A DNA stretch of 64,000 nucleotides, from assembly GCF_937958065.1 (NCBI RefSeq), contig NZ_CALFXI010000002.1:62001-126000 (forward strand). The letters run 5' to 3'. The notes under the pieces were generated by a model. It was given only the letters and a program-made list of their open reading frames with translations, ran no database searches and was not told the DNA's origin. A program made the position numbers and the translations under genes. Positions within the stretch are counted from its first letter, which is position 1, and each line of letters begins with the position of its first letter. Below are positions 38,961 through 47,740 of this stretch, piece after piece. The DNA comes from an uncultured Steroidobacter sp. (GTDB lineage Bacteria > Pseudomonadota > Gammaproteobacteria > Steroidobacterales > Steroidobacteraceae).

Positions 38961-41267
38961 TCAGGCGGCCGCCGCGCTTTGGGTCGCGGGCAACCAGATC
39001 TTGAACTTGGAGAACTTGCCGCCGGCCGAGGCCAGGCCGACGCGGCCGCCCAGCTCGGCGACCAGAATGCGCACCAGATCCATGCCGGCGCCGCGACCGG
39101 CGTCGGTGGTCACGCGATCCGCCGTCGAGAAGCCGGGGCGGAAGATCAGGGCCATGGTCTGGCGCGGGTCGAGCAGCGCCGCCTGGGCCGGGGTGATCAG
39201 GCCGCGTTCCACGGCCACTTCCTTGATCCGCTCCAGCTGCAAGCCGCGGCCGTCGTCCTGCACGATCAGCTCGTAACCGTCGGCGCCGCGGGGCGTGAAT
39301 TCCACGGCCAGGGTGCCCGCCGCGGCCTTGTTGGCTTTGGTGCGCTCGCCCGGCTCTTCGATGCCGTGCACGACCGCGTTGCGAACCAACTGAATGGTGA
39401 TGTCCTTGACCGCGCGACGATAGGTTTCGGGCACGGCGTCCAGGCCGGCGCAACGCAGATTGACCTGCTTGGACTGGCTGCTGGCAACACGGGCGGCGAG
39501 ATCCTCGAGCGTGCGCTCCAGGCCGCCGATGGCACTGGTCGTCTCGCCCAGATCCGGCGGGGCGGTGAGGGACTTGGTGATCTGCGTCTGATCCTGACCG
39601 GCCAGCCACTGATCGACCTTCTCGGCCTGCACTTCGCCACCGGCGGTGCGGCGGCTGGCAATGGCGTGATGCAGATCGACCAGTCGGCTCAGCATCTCGC
39701 GCACCTGGGCGAGGTGGTTGAACAGATCGTCCAGCTTCACGACCAGGGGCAGGAAGTCGCTACCCGACAGCGACGGCCGGCCCTTCAGGTCGTTCAGCGA
39801 TTCTTCGAAGGCGTGGGCGCGCTGCTCGACGGTCTTCAGGCCCAGCGCGGCCGCTTCGCCCTTGACCGCGTGCACCTGACGGTAGATGCCGTCGATCTTG
39901 GCGCGGAACGCGGCTTCTTCGCGCGCCGGCTCCTTGAGGATGGAGTTCACCATCTTCAACGACACGTCGGCGTCGGTGAGGAAGCTGGTCAGGTTGTCCG
40001 GCTCCACGTGCAGGATGCGCAGCAGCAGGTCGAGCTGGGCCTGGGCCTTCTCCTGCGATTCCTGCAGCTCGCGAGACAGCATCACGCGCTTGGTCACGTC
40101 GTTCACCGTCACCAGCAGGTGGGACAGCGAGCCTTCGGATTTCACGCGATTGAAATCGAACTCCAGGAAGTGGGTATCGAAGCCGCCGGCCGGATTGTCG
40201 AAGTGCACCTCGACCTCGTTCAGCGGGTTGATGGTCTTCACCAGCTTCTCGTTGACCCGCTCGCCCCACAGCAGCGCGACGTAGTCCATCGCGGTCTTCA
40301 GGGTCTTCTCCGGGACGATGTCCTTCAACAGCTTGTCGAAGGTCAGGTCGGTGAAATCTTCGCGGCGGAAGATGGAGTTGAGCGCCATGGAGCGCTCGCT
40401 GCCGAGCTTCAGGTCCTTGTCCAGCAGGAACAGGCCTTCGTTCACGGTGCGCAGAATGTCCTGGGTTTCCTTGCGCTGGCGGTTCGATGCCGCCTCTTCC
40501 TTGCGCAAGTTGCGGGCGAAGAACAGGAAGATCGCGCCGAGCAGCAGCAGCGCCGCCACCATGCCGCCGATCTGGATGTAACGCAGCGCGTCGGTCTGTT
40601 TACGGCTGTGCGCTTCGACCCGGGTCGACAGGTCGACCAGCACCTTGGAGAGCTGGCCATGAGCCTCGCTGCCGTACGCGATGAGCTCGTTCAGGGCTGC
40701 CTGCAGGCGACGGCCACGCGGGCTGAGCTGAACCGCCGTCGCCGCCGGCGGCGTGGCCACCGCGGGAGCGGCACTCTTTCCATTCGCTGCCGGAGCGGGG
40801 GCGGGTGCTGGCTGCGTGGCCACATAAGGCGAGCCGGAGAAGCGCAGGATCGGGTCGAGCTTGGCCTTGTAGCCGTCCCACAGCTTGGTGCCGTTCTTGA
40901 GCTGCTCGACCGCGGCGGGCTCGGTCATGGCGGGCAGCACGATGATTTCGCCGGCGCTGTCCGTGATCATGCCGCCGTTGGCGAGGCTGTTCAGGGAACG
41001 ATCGAAAGTGGTGGCCGCCCGGCGCAGGCCCTCCAGCGCTTCGTCGATTTTTTCGCCGTTTTGCAGGCGTTGCACCAGCAGGACGCTGGCGTCGTACACG
41101 GCGTGCGGCTGCTGCGCCTGGTTTTCGAGGAAGCGCACCCCCGCCACGTTGTCCGAGAACTGGCCGGCCTTGCCGTGGTTCACCGCCAGGATGATGGCGA
41201 TGAAGACCAGAAAGCCGGTGATCGCGAAGACGATTCCTTTGTACCGACCTAGATCAAGAATTCCCAT
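38961..41267 (-). CDS. Membrane-bound CheA-like histidine kinase (Hpt + HATPase)
   Basis: 768 residues from ATG 41267 (GGGGAAGAG upstream). Membrane helix 9-29, a periplasmic domain about 30-228 with an Ala/Pro linker, and a second helix 231-251. A PAS-like region lies at about 265-395. An Hpt domain carries His466 in QVHAVKGEAAALG, and a CheA-type ATPase has an N-box RNAVVHG at 629-635, DDGRGL at 671-676 and GRGAGMDLVR at 724-733. There is no CheW-like regulatory domain, no P2 domain and no obvious CheA dimerisation helix pair, and no MCP gene is nearby. The kinase therefore appears to sense directly. It heads a four-gene operon with CheY, CheX and receiver-TonB proteins. Confidence 0.9.
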   Translation of the reverse strand: MGILDLGRYKGIVFAITGFLVFIAIILAVNHGKAGQFSDNVAGVRFLENQAQQPHAVYDASVLLVQRLQNGEKIDEALEGLRRAATTFDRSLNSLANGGMITDSAGEIIVLPAMTEPAAVEQLKNGTKLWDGYKAKLDPILRFSGSPYVATQPAPAPAPAANGKSAAPAVATPPAATAVQLSPRGRRLQAALNELIAYGSEAHGQLSKVLVDLSTRVEAHSRKQTDALRYIQIGGMVAALLLLGAIFLFFARNLRKEEAASNRQRKETQDILRTVNEGLFLLDKDLKLGSERSMALNSIFRREDFTDLTFDKLLKDIVPEKTLKTAMDYVALLWGERVNEKLVKTINPLNEVEVHFDNPAGGFDTHFLEFDFNRVKSEGSLSHLLVTVNDVTKRVMLSRELQESQEKAQAQLDLLLRILHVEPDNLTSFLTDADVSLKMVNSILKEPAREEAAFRAKIDGIYRQVHAVKGEAAALGLKTVEQRAHAFEESLNDLKGRPSLSGSDFLPLVVKLDDLFNHLAQVREMLSRLVDLHHAIASRRTAGGEVQAEKVDQWLAGQDQTQITKSLTAPPDLGETTSAIGGLERTLEDLAARVASSQSKQVNLRCAGLDAVPETYRRAVKDITIQLVRNAVVHGIEEPGERTKANKAAAGTLAVEFTPRGADGYELIVQDDGRGLQLERIKEVAVERGLITPAQAALLDPRQTMALIFRPGFSTADRVTTDAGRGAGMDLVRILVAELGGRVGLASAGGKFSKFKIWLPATQSAAAA

Positions 41268-41850
41268 GTCTCTTCCCCTTGATCGCGCGCGCCGCAGGCC
41301 ACGCAGACCTACCCTCGAGCCGGAATGTGCGAAACGCCCGCCCCTGTCTTCCCAGACCGCGGCTGTTCGCTCCCTGAAGAACAAGTCTCTAATCTGACAA
41401 TAAGCACTTTGACTGTCGCTCGACTGAGTTCCCGTTTTTTAATCGCGAAAACATGCGCCAGTTCAAAGTTTCGCGCACTCATTTGCGCGAAACCCGCTCG
41501 TCTCGTTACCGGAAAGGCTGAAATCCGCTGCCGGGCCCGGCTCAACCGCTGCCGCCATGGGGGCGGAGAGCCTGCTCCGTTGCTGTGACAGGACTGCAAC
41601 AGCGCGCCCCCGATACATTGCCGAAGGCGCTGCAGCAGACAGTTTTGCCTGCGGAGCCGGGGGCAAGTCAATGGCGCGTTTATGCGACAAGGAGGTGTTT
41701 TCGACGCCGTTGCAAGCAGTTACGCACCGCGATACGTAATCTGGGATGCTCGACAAGCCCGTGGCCGCCGCTCATGATGCGCTTTCGCGATGGATCAACG
41801 CCCCTGTTCAGTTGGCCGCGCGCCAACTCCTCAAGGAACGCTGTAGGGTC
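41268..41850. other. Divergent intergenic region with a perfect inverted repeat
   Basis: 583 bp between the kinase operon and the plus-strand gene at 41851. A perfect 10-bp inverted repeat GTTTCGCGCA / TGCGCGAAAC with a 6-base spacer lies at 41468-41493 and could be an operator or a hairpin. No convincing promoter boxes or further genes were seen. Confidence 0.5.
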
Positions 41851-42321
41851 ATGAGCAAAATAGAATTCAAATCGCACGTGCCCGTTGCGCAAAAAGCGGC
41901 GCTGGAAGCGCTGCTGTTCTTCAATGCCTGCCAGGAGCGGGTCAGCGCCTGCATCGCCGACGCCATCGAAAAATTCGGTGCGCCGGAGATCGTCGCCGAT
42001 CGCGACCGGCTGCGGATTCATATGAAAGGCCTGCCGCAAGTGCAGTCGCTGTTCGCCATCGACATGGAAACCGGTCGGCCAGTCGGCGTCGCCGTGTATG
42101 CCCGACAGGATATCGAACATGTCACCGTCGTCCACATCGGTATCACCTCTGAATTCGCGAGCGGCGGGCGGCGCGCGAACGAACAACTGCTGTTGAAGCT
42201 GTTGCGTGAAGTCCGGCGCTCCACACGGCGCGTCAAAGGCATTCGCACCATGGATCTGTTCTATGCGAACGCCACTGCCCGGGCCGCAACCTCCCGCGCG
42301 TCGGCCAAGATTCTGATGTAA
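41851..42321 (+). CDS. Hypothetical protein
   Basis: 156 residues from ATG 41851 (AAGGA about 13 nt upstream); an ATG at 41746 in the same frame would add 35 residues. The middle (QSLFAIDMETGRPVGVAVYARQDIEHVTVVHIGIT) reads as three consecutive beta strands followed by a helix (NEQLLLKLLREVRRS), a pattern compatible with a degenerate GNAT-like fold. The acetyl-CoA loop is not evident, so I do not assign acetyltransferase activity. It precedes an EEP-family gene by a few bases. Confidence 0.6.
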   Translation: MSKIEFKSHVPVAQKAALEALLFFNACQERVSACIADAIEKFGAPEIVADRDRLRIHMKGLPQVQSLFAIDMETGRPVGVAVYARQDIEHVTVVHIGITSEFASGGRRANEQLLLKLLREVRRSTRRVKGIRTMDLFYANATARAATSRASAKILM

Positions 42322-42351
42322 GCGTTGATCTCGCCGCGCCCGCTGTTTCTA

Positions 42352-43344
42352 ATGCGGGCCTGGCGGCGTCTCGGGTTCATCGAATTGTTCCGACAAGCAT
42401 TCCTGCGCGTCACTGACAAGCTCGCGATCGTCGGCACCCTCGGCGTCTGGCTGTGTGTGCTGGCCGGGCTGTTCGGTCAGCTCGCGTGGCCGCTCGACCT
42501 GTTCGCTCACTTCCGCGTGCAGTACGCGGCGCTGTTCGTTTTGCTCGCTTGCGTTCTGATGCTGTTGCGACGTTTCTGGATTGCCGTCGCCGCAGCGGCG
42601 GGATTCGGCGTCAGCATGGTGCCGCTGCTTCCCTACATCGCCAGCGACTCCGTGCCCGCGGCGGTGGCGACCGAGCGCGAGGAAACATTCCGCCTCGTGT
42701 CTTTCAACGTCTGGTTCCGTAATCCCGACATGGCGCAGGTCGCGGATTACATCGAAAAGTCACGAGCGGACGCGGTGGTCTTGCTCGAGCTGACCGCGCC
42801 ACAGGCCGAGGCGCTGTTGCCGCTGTTGCCGACCTACCCTCACTATCACATGGACACCAGCCGCATGGGTGCCGCGGTGTTCACCAAATGGCCGGTGATC
42901 TCGGCGGATTCGGTGCCGCTGGCGCAAGGTGGCGCGATTGCCGCGCGGCTAATGCTGGATTGGCGTGGCACGCCGGTGAGCGTGCTCGGAGTGCATCTGA
43001 ACTGGCCGCTCGGTCCACGCAATTCGCAGTATCGGAATCAGGAGCTGAATTCGCTGGTCGCTTTCAGCAAGGCACAGCGCGGGCCGCTGCTGGTCGCGGG
43101 CGATTTCAATCTCACGCCCTGGTCGGAATATTTCAGCGACGCACTCGAGCAGTCAGGGCTGCACGATGCCGCGCTCGGCTTCGGGCTGGCGCGCAGCTGG
43201 CCCGCGCAGTTCGCGCCGGTCGGCATCCGGATCGATCATTGTTTGCTGTCGCGGCACTGGCGCAGCAGGGGGACGAGCGTCGGGCCGGCGCTTGGCTCGG
43301 ATCACCTGCCGGTCGTCGCCGATGTCTCGTTACAACGCTTCTGA
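42352..43344 (+). CDS. Endonuclease/exonuclease/phosphatase (EEP) family membrane protein
   Basis: About 330 residues; ATG 42352 used, TTG 42325 is an alternative. Three hydrophobic segments at the N-terminus anchor a C-terminal EEP domain with FRLVSFNVWFRN, the VVLLELT metal-ligand glutamate, LGVHLNWPLG, VAGDFNLTPWS and the terminal GSDHLPV motif. These cover the catalytic Asn, Glu, His, Asp/Asn and Asp-His. Members hydrolyse phosphodiesters or phosphomonoesters; the substrate here is unknown. EEP membrane proteins near dsbA/engB are a familiar arrangement in related bacteria. Confidence 0.9.
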   Translation: MRAWRRLGFIELFRQAFLRVTDKLAIVGTLGVWLCVLAGLFGQLAWPLDLFAHFRVQYAALFVLLACVLMLLRRFWIAVAAAAGFGVSMVPLLPYIASDSVPAAVATEREETFRLVSFNVWFRNPDMAQVADYIEKSRADAVVLLELTAPQAEALLPLLPTYPHYHMDTSRMGAAVFTKWPVISADSVPLAQGGAIAARLMLDWRGTPVSVLGVHLNWPLGPRNSQYRNQELNSLVAFSKAQRGPLLVAGDFNLTPWSEYFSDALEQSGLHDAALGFGLARSWPAQFAPVGIRIDHCLLSRHWRSRGTSVGPALGSDHLPVVADVSLQRF

Positions 43345-43354
43345 CCGGTAACCG

Positions 43355-44203
43355 TCATTCCGGGCGCGGTGCCCGGTGGATGATGTAGCCGCCGGACTTC
43401 TGATCCGGCTCCAGCGACAGCAGCTTGCGCTGCTGGGCCTCTTCGAGCAGATCGCTGAAGGTGCGGAAGCCGAAATAACTTTCGTTGAAGCCGGGGTTCC
43501 GGCGCTTCAGGGTCTGTTTGACCATGGAGCCCCAGATCTTCTCGTCCTCGCGCTCCTCGGCCAGTGCGTCGATGGTATCGACCACCAGATCGAACGCCTG
43601 TTGCTTGCGGTCTTCCTCGGTGGCTTCGGGCTTGGGCGCCTTCGGTGCTTCCGTGCCGGCGGCCGCCGCGGCCGGCTTCGCAGCCGCGGGCTGCTTGCGA
43701 CGCGCGCGCTGATGACGTTTCTTTTCTTCCTGCCGCACCAGGTCGTCGTAATAGATGAATTCGTCGCAATTGGCGATCAGCAGGTCCGAAGTCGAGCTTT
43801 TCACGCCGACCCCGATGACGGTCTTGTTGTTCTCGCGCAGCTTGCTGACCAGCGGGGAGAAATCCGAGTCGCCGCTGATGATGACGAAAGTGTCGACGTG
43901 CGCCTTGGTGTAGCAAAGATCGAGCGCGTCGACCACCAGGCGGATATCGGCGGAGTTCTTGCCCGAGATCTTCACGTGCGGGATCTCGATCAGCTCGAAC
44001 GACGCCTCGTGCATGGGCTTCTTGAAGTCCTTGTAGCGGTCCCAGTCGCAGTACGCCTTCTTGACCACGATGCTGCCCTTGAGCAGCAGCCGCTCGAGCA
44101 CGCGATCGATGTCGAACTTGGCGTACTGCGCGTCCCGCACACCGAGCGCGATGTTCTCGAAATCGCAGAACAGCGCCATGCTGGTGATGCTGTGAGCCAC
44201 CAT
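43355..44203 (-). CDS. NYN (PIN-like) domain protein with C-terminal LOTUS/OST-HTH domain
   Basis: 282 residues. The N-terminal NYN nuclease-like domain has ALFCDFENI with Asp14, the KISGKNSADIRLVVDAL strand-helix and IISGDSDFSPLV, the acidic residues expected of a PIN-like metal site. An Ala/Lys-rich linker at about 165-200 leads to an OST-HTH/LOTUS-type winged helix (LVVDTIDAL to GGYIIHRAP). The family is linked to RNA cleavage or RNA binding. The start is directly after the corA stop, so the two are coupled. Target unknown. Confidence 0.85.
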   Translation of the reverse strand: MVAHSITSMALFCDFENIALGVRDAQYAKFDIDRVLERLLLKGSIVVKKAYCDWDRYKDFKKPMHEASFELIEIPHVKISGKNSADIRLVVDALDLCYTKAHVDTFVIISGDSDFSPLVSKLRENNKTVIGVGVKSSTSDLLIANCDEFIYYDDLVRQEEKKRHQRARRKQPAAAKPAAAAAGTEAPKAPKPEATEEDRKQQAFDLVVDTIDALAEEREDEKIWGSMVKQTLKRRNPGFNESYFGFRTFSDLLEEAQQRKLLSLEPDQKSGGYIIHRAPRPE

Positions 44204-45187
44204 CTACAACCAACCTTTGCGTTTGAACAGCCAGAAAGTGACGATCATCGAAGCCACCATCAGGCCGATGGAAAAGGAGAAATTACTGTACTTGCCCGGC
44301 AGGTCCGGCAGCAGGTGATAGTTCATGCCGTAGATGCTGGCGATCAGGGTCGGCGGCAGGAACAGCACCGCGGCGACCGAGAAGATCTTGATGATGTTGT
44401 TCTGCTCGACGTTGATCAGGCCGAGCGTCGCTTCCAGCAGGAACGAAACCTTCGAGCCCAGGAACGAGGCGTGATCGGACAGCGACAGCACGTCGCGGCT
44501 GATGGAATGGAACCGGTCGCGCTGCTCGGTGCTGATGCCCGGCACCGACTGCTGCACGAACATCAGCAGGCGCCCGAGGCTGACCAGGCTCTCGCGGCCC
44601 TTGGAGTTGAGCTCGCCGTTGAAGCCGATGCGCTCGATCATGGCGCGCAGGTCGCGGCTGGTCGGCTGGCCGTTGCCGTTGCGGGCGAAGATGTTGCTGG
44701 AAACGCTGTCCAGATCGGCGCCGACCCGTTCGAGCACGTCGGCGATGCGCTCGATGAAGGCTTCCATCAGGCCCGCCAGCACGGTCACGGCGTTGGAGCA
44801 CGCGGCGGGGTGCTTGCCGGCGTAGTTGATGAACTGCTGAAACGGCTTGGTGTCGAGGTAACGATTCGTGATCAGCCGGTTGCCGGCGAGGATGAAGGTC
44901 ACCGCCGTGCTGATCGGCCGATCGGTGTCGAGCTGCGCCGCCACGGTCGTGGTCATGTAGAGGACGCCGTTGTCCTCGTACAGCCGGTTCGAGGTCTCGA
45001 TCTCCTTCATTTCCTCGCGCGTCGGGATCTCGACGCCGAACGAGGCTTCGACCAGCTTTTCTTCCTCGACGGTGGGTTCGAGCAGATCGATCCACACCGC
45101 CTGCGTGGGAATGGGCGGCCCGTCATCGCCCGTGCCAGCCGCGACCTTGGACAGGCCCTGAGCTGTCGGGACGAAGATGTTCAGCAT
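44204..45187 (-). CDS. corA: CorA-family divalent cation transporter
   Basis: 327 residues. A large cytoplasmic domain is followed by two C-terminal membrane helices with the signature YGMN at the end of the first (PPTLIASIYGMNYHLLP), and a short basic tail. CorA pentamers import Mg2+ (or Co2+/Ni2+). It sits in an operon after the dsbA-like gene (26 bp gap) and immediately before the NYN protein. No riboswitch or leader is visible. Confidence 0.95.
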   Translation of the reverse strand: MLNIFVPTAQGLSKVAAGTGDDGPPIPTQAVWIDLLEPTVEEEKLVEASFGVEIPTREEMKEIETSNRLYEDNGVLYMTTTVAAQLDTDRPISTAVTFILAGNRLITNRYLDTKPFQQFINYAGKHPAACSNAVTVLAGLMEAFIERIADVLERVGADLDSVSSNIFARNGNGQPTSRDLRAMIERIGFNGELNSKGRESLVSLGRLLMFVQQSVPGISTEQRDRFHSISRDVLSLSDHASFLGSKVSFLLEATLGLINVEQNNIIKIFSVAAVLFLPPTLIASIYGMNYHLLPDLPGKYSNFSFSIGLMVASMIVTFWLFKRKGWL

Positions 45188-45213
45188 GACTGCAGCGAGA
45201 GCGCCGCTTCGGG

Positions 45214-46083
45214 TCAGCCGCCGTGCTCGTGAGCCGCCAGCTCGTCGATCAGACTGAACAGCTGGCTTTCGCCGCCGGCCGTGCCGATGTCGGTGCTGTA
45301 CTTGCCGTTGACGATCACGGTCGGCACGGACTGGATGCGATAGCGCTTGTTGAGGAAGTCCGCGCGCTGCAGCTTGGATTCCACGGCGAACGACGAGAAC
45401 GTCTCGGTGAACTTTTCCTTGCTCACGCCGTGCTGCTGGAAGAACGCGGCGATCTTGTCGACGGTGTTGAGCTGATTGCCGTTGACGTGCAGCTCGCGGA
45501 AGATCAGCGAATGCAGCTGGTCGAGCTTGCCCAGCACTTCGGCGGTGTAATAGATCCGGGCGTGCAGGCGCGTGCCTTCATTCCACATCGCCGGCACGCG
45601 ATCGAACTCGACGTACGCCGCCTTGCTCTTGGTGCGCCAGGACTCGATCGCCGGATCCAGCGAGAAGCAGTGGCCGCAGCCGTACCAGAACACCTCGGTC
45701 ACTTCGACCTTGCCGGGCCCGACATTGGTGGGCTGCGCCGGCACGATCTTCTGATAGTTCGCGCCTTCCTTGAACCTCGAGGAGGTCGGCGAGCCGCCGC
45801 CGGAACCGCCGAGCTTCAGCGAGGGCTGGGTGGTCGCGGCGGTCTGCGGCGCGTTCGGCGTCGGCGTGTCGTCCATCTCGCTGACGGTCTCGGCCGGTGC
45901 CGCGATCGCCTGATCCGCCGCGGCCTGTTCGGACGGCGTCTCTGCGCCTTCCGTTGCCGCTGGGGCCGCGGCTTGCTCCGCTGCGGGAGCCGCAGCCGGC
46001 GCCGGGGCGGTGGGCGCGGATTCCTGCTTACCGCAGGCGGCGAGCAGAACCAGGGTCGAGAGCAGGGCAGCGAGTTTGTTCAT
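45214..46083 (-). CDS. dsbA: DsbA-like thiol:disulfide interchange lipoprotein
   Basis: 289 residues. Lipobox LLAAC (Cys17), then an unusually long Ala/Pro/Glu linker to about residue 105, then a thioredoxin-fold DsbA domain with active site CGHC (Cys136-Cys139) in VFWYGCGHCF and the cis-Pro loop QSVPTVIVNGKY. It oxidises cysteines of exported proteins. Neighbouring cytochrome c4 and engB match a conserved gammaproteobacterial cluster. Lipidation and the long linker set it apart from soluble DsbA. Confidence 0.93.
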   Translation of the reverse strand: MNKLAALLSTLVLLAACGKQESAPTAPAPAAAPAAEQAAAPAATEGAETPSEQAAADQAIAAPAETVSEMDDTPTPNAPQTAATTQPSLKLGGSGGGSPTSSRFKEGANYQKIVPAQPTNVGPGKVEVTEVFWYGCGHCFSLDPAIESWRTKSKAAYVEFDRVPAMWNEGTRLHARIYYTAEVLGKLDQLHSLIFRELHVNGNQLNTVDKIAAFFQQHGVSKEKFTETFSSFAVESKLQRADFLNKRYRIQSVPTVIVNGKYSTDIGTAGGESQLFSLIDELAAHEHGG

Positions 46084-46135
46084 GCGTCGTTCCGAGCAGT
46101 TGAGACTTGAGGCGCGCCTTCGACCTTGGGTTCGA

Positions 46136-46759
46136 TCAGCGCAGTCCCTGGATGTATGAGGCCAGCGCGTCGATCTGTTCGTCGGTCAGCTGGGCGGCCA
46201 CGTTGCGCATCATTTGATTCGGATCGGTCTGGCGTGTTCCCGAGCGGTACGCCTTCAGCTGGTTGATCGTGTAGGTCGCATGCTGGCCCTTGATCTCCGC
46301 GTAGCCGGCGGCCGGGTTGCCCGCGCCATCCGGACCGTGGCAAGCCTGGCAGGCCGCGATGCCCTTGGCCGGATCGCCGCCGCGGAACAGCTTCTGACCG
46401 AGCGCCACCTTCGAGGGTTCGGCTTCGAGCGTGCCGGTGGGCTTCTGCGAGGCGAAGAACGCACCCAGATCGGCCATGTCCTCGTCCGAGAGCGGCTTGG
46501 CCATCGGGGTCATGAGCGGGTTCTGGCGCTGGTCGTTCTTGAACGCGGCCAGCTGGCGCTTGATGTAGGTCTCGTGCTGGCCGGCGAGGTTCGGCCATTC
46601 GGGATTCACGCTGTTGCCATTGACACCGTGACAGGCGACGCACGGCGCGGCTTTCGCCTGGCCTTTCTCGGCCGAGCCTGCGACGGGCTCGGCAGCGAAG
46701 CTAACGCCCGCCTGCAGGCCGCACAGAACGGTGAGCAGGACCATCGACTGAAACTTCAT
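46136..46759 (-). CDS. Diheme cytochrome c4
   Basis: 207 residues from ATG 46759 (GGAG upstream). A signal peptide ends near SFAA. Two cytochrome c domains have CVACH (Cys40-His44) and CQACH (Cys137-His141), with distal methionines in LMTPMAK and QMMRNVA. Periplasmic electron carrier to terminal oxidases. Its start is divergent from engB, 106 bp apart; downstream follow dsbA, corA and the NYN gene on the same strand. Confidence 0.95.
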   Translation of the reverse strand: MKFQSMVLLTVLCGLQAGVSFAAEPVAGSAEKGQAKAAPCVACHGVNGNSVNPEWPNLAGQHETYIKRQLAAFKNDQRQNPLMTPMAKPLSDEDMADLGAFFASQKPTGTLEAEPSKVALGQKLFRGGDPAKGIAACQACHGPDGAGNPAAGYAEIKGQHATYTINQLKAYRSGTRQTDPNQMMRNVAAQLTDEQIDALASYIQGLR

Positions 46760-46865
46760 TATTCGTAACTCCGTAGCGGCGGCTGGCCAAAAGGCGCGGA
46801 ATTGTACACTAGCGGTATGGCTTGCCAGCCAGCCTCCACAGCATTCGCGCGTATACAGTCCAACC

Positions 46866-47483
46866 ATGCCCCAATTCCCGCCCGTCGAGTTCCTCACCAG
46901 CTCCTGGCAACCGCGCCAGTTTCCCGCCGACCAGGGCGCGGAAGTCGCGTTCGCCGGCCGTTCCAACGCCGGGAAATCCAGCGCCTTGAACGCCATCACC
47001 GGGCGCAAGGACCTCGCACGCACCAGCAAGACGCCGGGCCGCACGCAGCTGATCAACTTCTTCGCCCTGAACGAGCAGCAGCGGCTCGCCGACCTGCCGG
47101 GTTACGGATACGCGAAAGTGCCGGAGAAAATGCGCGATCACTGGCGGCAGCTGATGGGGCGCTACGTGGAGACCCGGGCCTCCCTGGCGGGCGTGGTCAT
47201 CGTGATGGACTCGCGCCGTCCGCTGACGGACTTCGATTGGCAGATGCTCGAGTGGACCGGCGCGCAGCACCTGCCGGTGCATTTACTACTCACCAAAGCG
47301 GACAAGCTCAGCCGCAGCGAATCCATGGCCACGCTGAAGAAGGTGCGCACCGAAGTAGGCGAAGGCGTGACCGCGCAGCTGTTCTCGGCCGTCGCCAAGA
47401 CTGGCGTGGACGAAGCCCGCAAAGAGGTCCTGAAGATGCTGAACGCCGAACCATCGCGCGCTCCGGACAGCGTCGAGGGTTAG
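46866..47483 (+). CDS. engB: Ribosome biogenesis GTP-binding protein EngB (YihA/YsxC)
   Basis: 205 residues. All GTPase motifs are present: G1 GRSNAGKSS, the switch region ARTSKTPGRTQ, G3 DLPGYGYA, G4 TKADKL and G5 SAVAKTG. It is essential for large ribosomal subunit assembly in many bacteria. ATG 46866 fits the family N-terminus. Confidence 0.97.
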   Translation: MPQFPPVEFLTSSWQPRQFPADQGAEVAFAGRSNAGKSSALNAITGRKDLARTSKTPGRTQLINFFALNEQQRLADLPGYGYAKVPEKMRDHWRQLMGRYVETRASLAGVVIVMDSRRPLTDFDWQMLEWTGAQHLPVHLLLTKADKLSRSESMATLKKVRTEVGEGVTAQLFSAVAKTGVDEARKEVLKMLNAEPSRAPDSVEG

Positions 47484-47509
47484 CGCATCACTTACCCGCG
47501 CCATGCAGG

Positions 47510-47735
47510 CACGGAATGAACTGCGCTTACGGGTGCCACCGCGGGTACAGATTGAACCCGACTTGCGAGTGCCCGCTGGACGGAGCAAACCCGCACTTGC
47601 GGGTGCCACCGTGGGTGCGGAGTGAACCCGCAGTTACGGGATGCGACTGTGGGTGCGGAGTGAACCCGCACTTGCGGGTGCGACCGCGGGTACAGAGTGA
47701 ACCCGCACTTACCCGCGCCACCCCAGGCACAGGGA
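47510..47735. repeat. Tandem 37-38 bp hairpin repeat, about six units
   Basis: Imperfect units share AACCCGCACTTGCGGGTGC and a GGGTGCGGAGTG-like spacer. The AACCC anchors fall at 47555, 47588, 47625, 47663 and 47700, with a degenerate first unit near 47518. Each unit contains the small palindrome ACCCGC-ACTT-GCGGGT. It sits in the 673-bp gene-free stretch between engB and the outer-membrane protein genes. Confidence 0.8.
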
Positions 47736-47740
47736 TGTGC

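Noticed and set aside
38979..41252. A 757-codon plus-strand frame over the CheA-like kinase gene
   Set aside because: Shadow of a gene with intact Hpt and ATPase motifs; no start context or domain of its own.
47510..47735. Possible CRISPR array
   Set aside because: Unit of 37-38 bp is almost all repeat with no unique 30-bp spacers, units are imperfect, and no cas genes are present.
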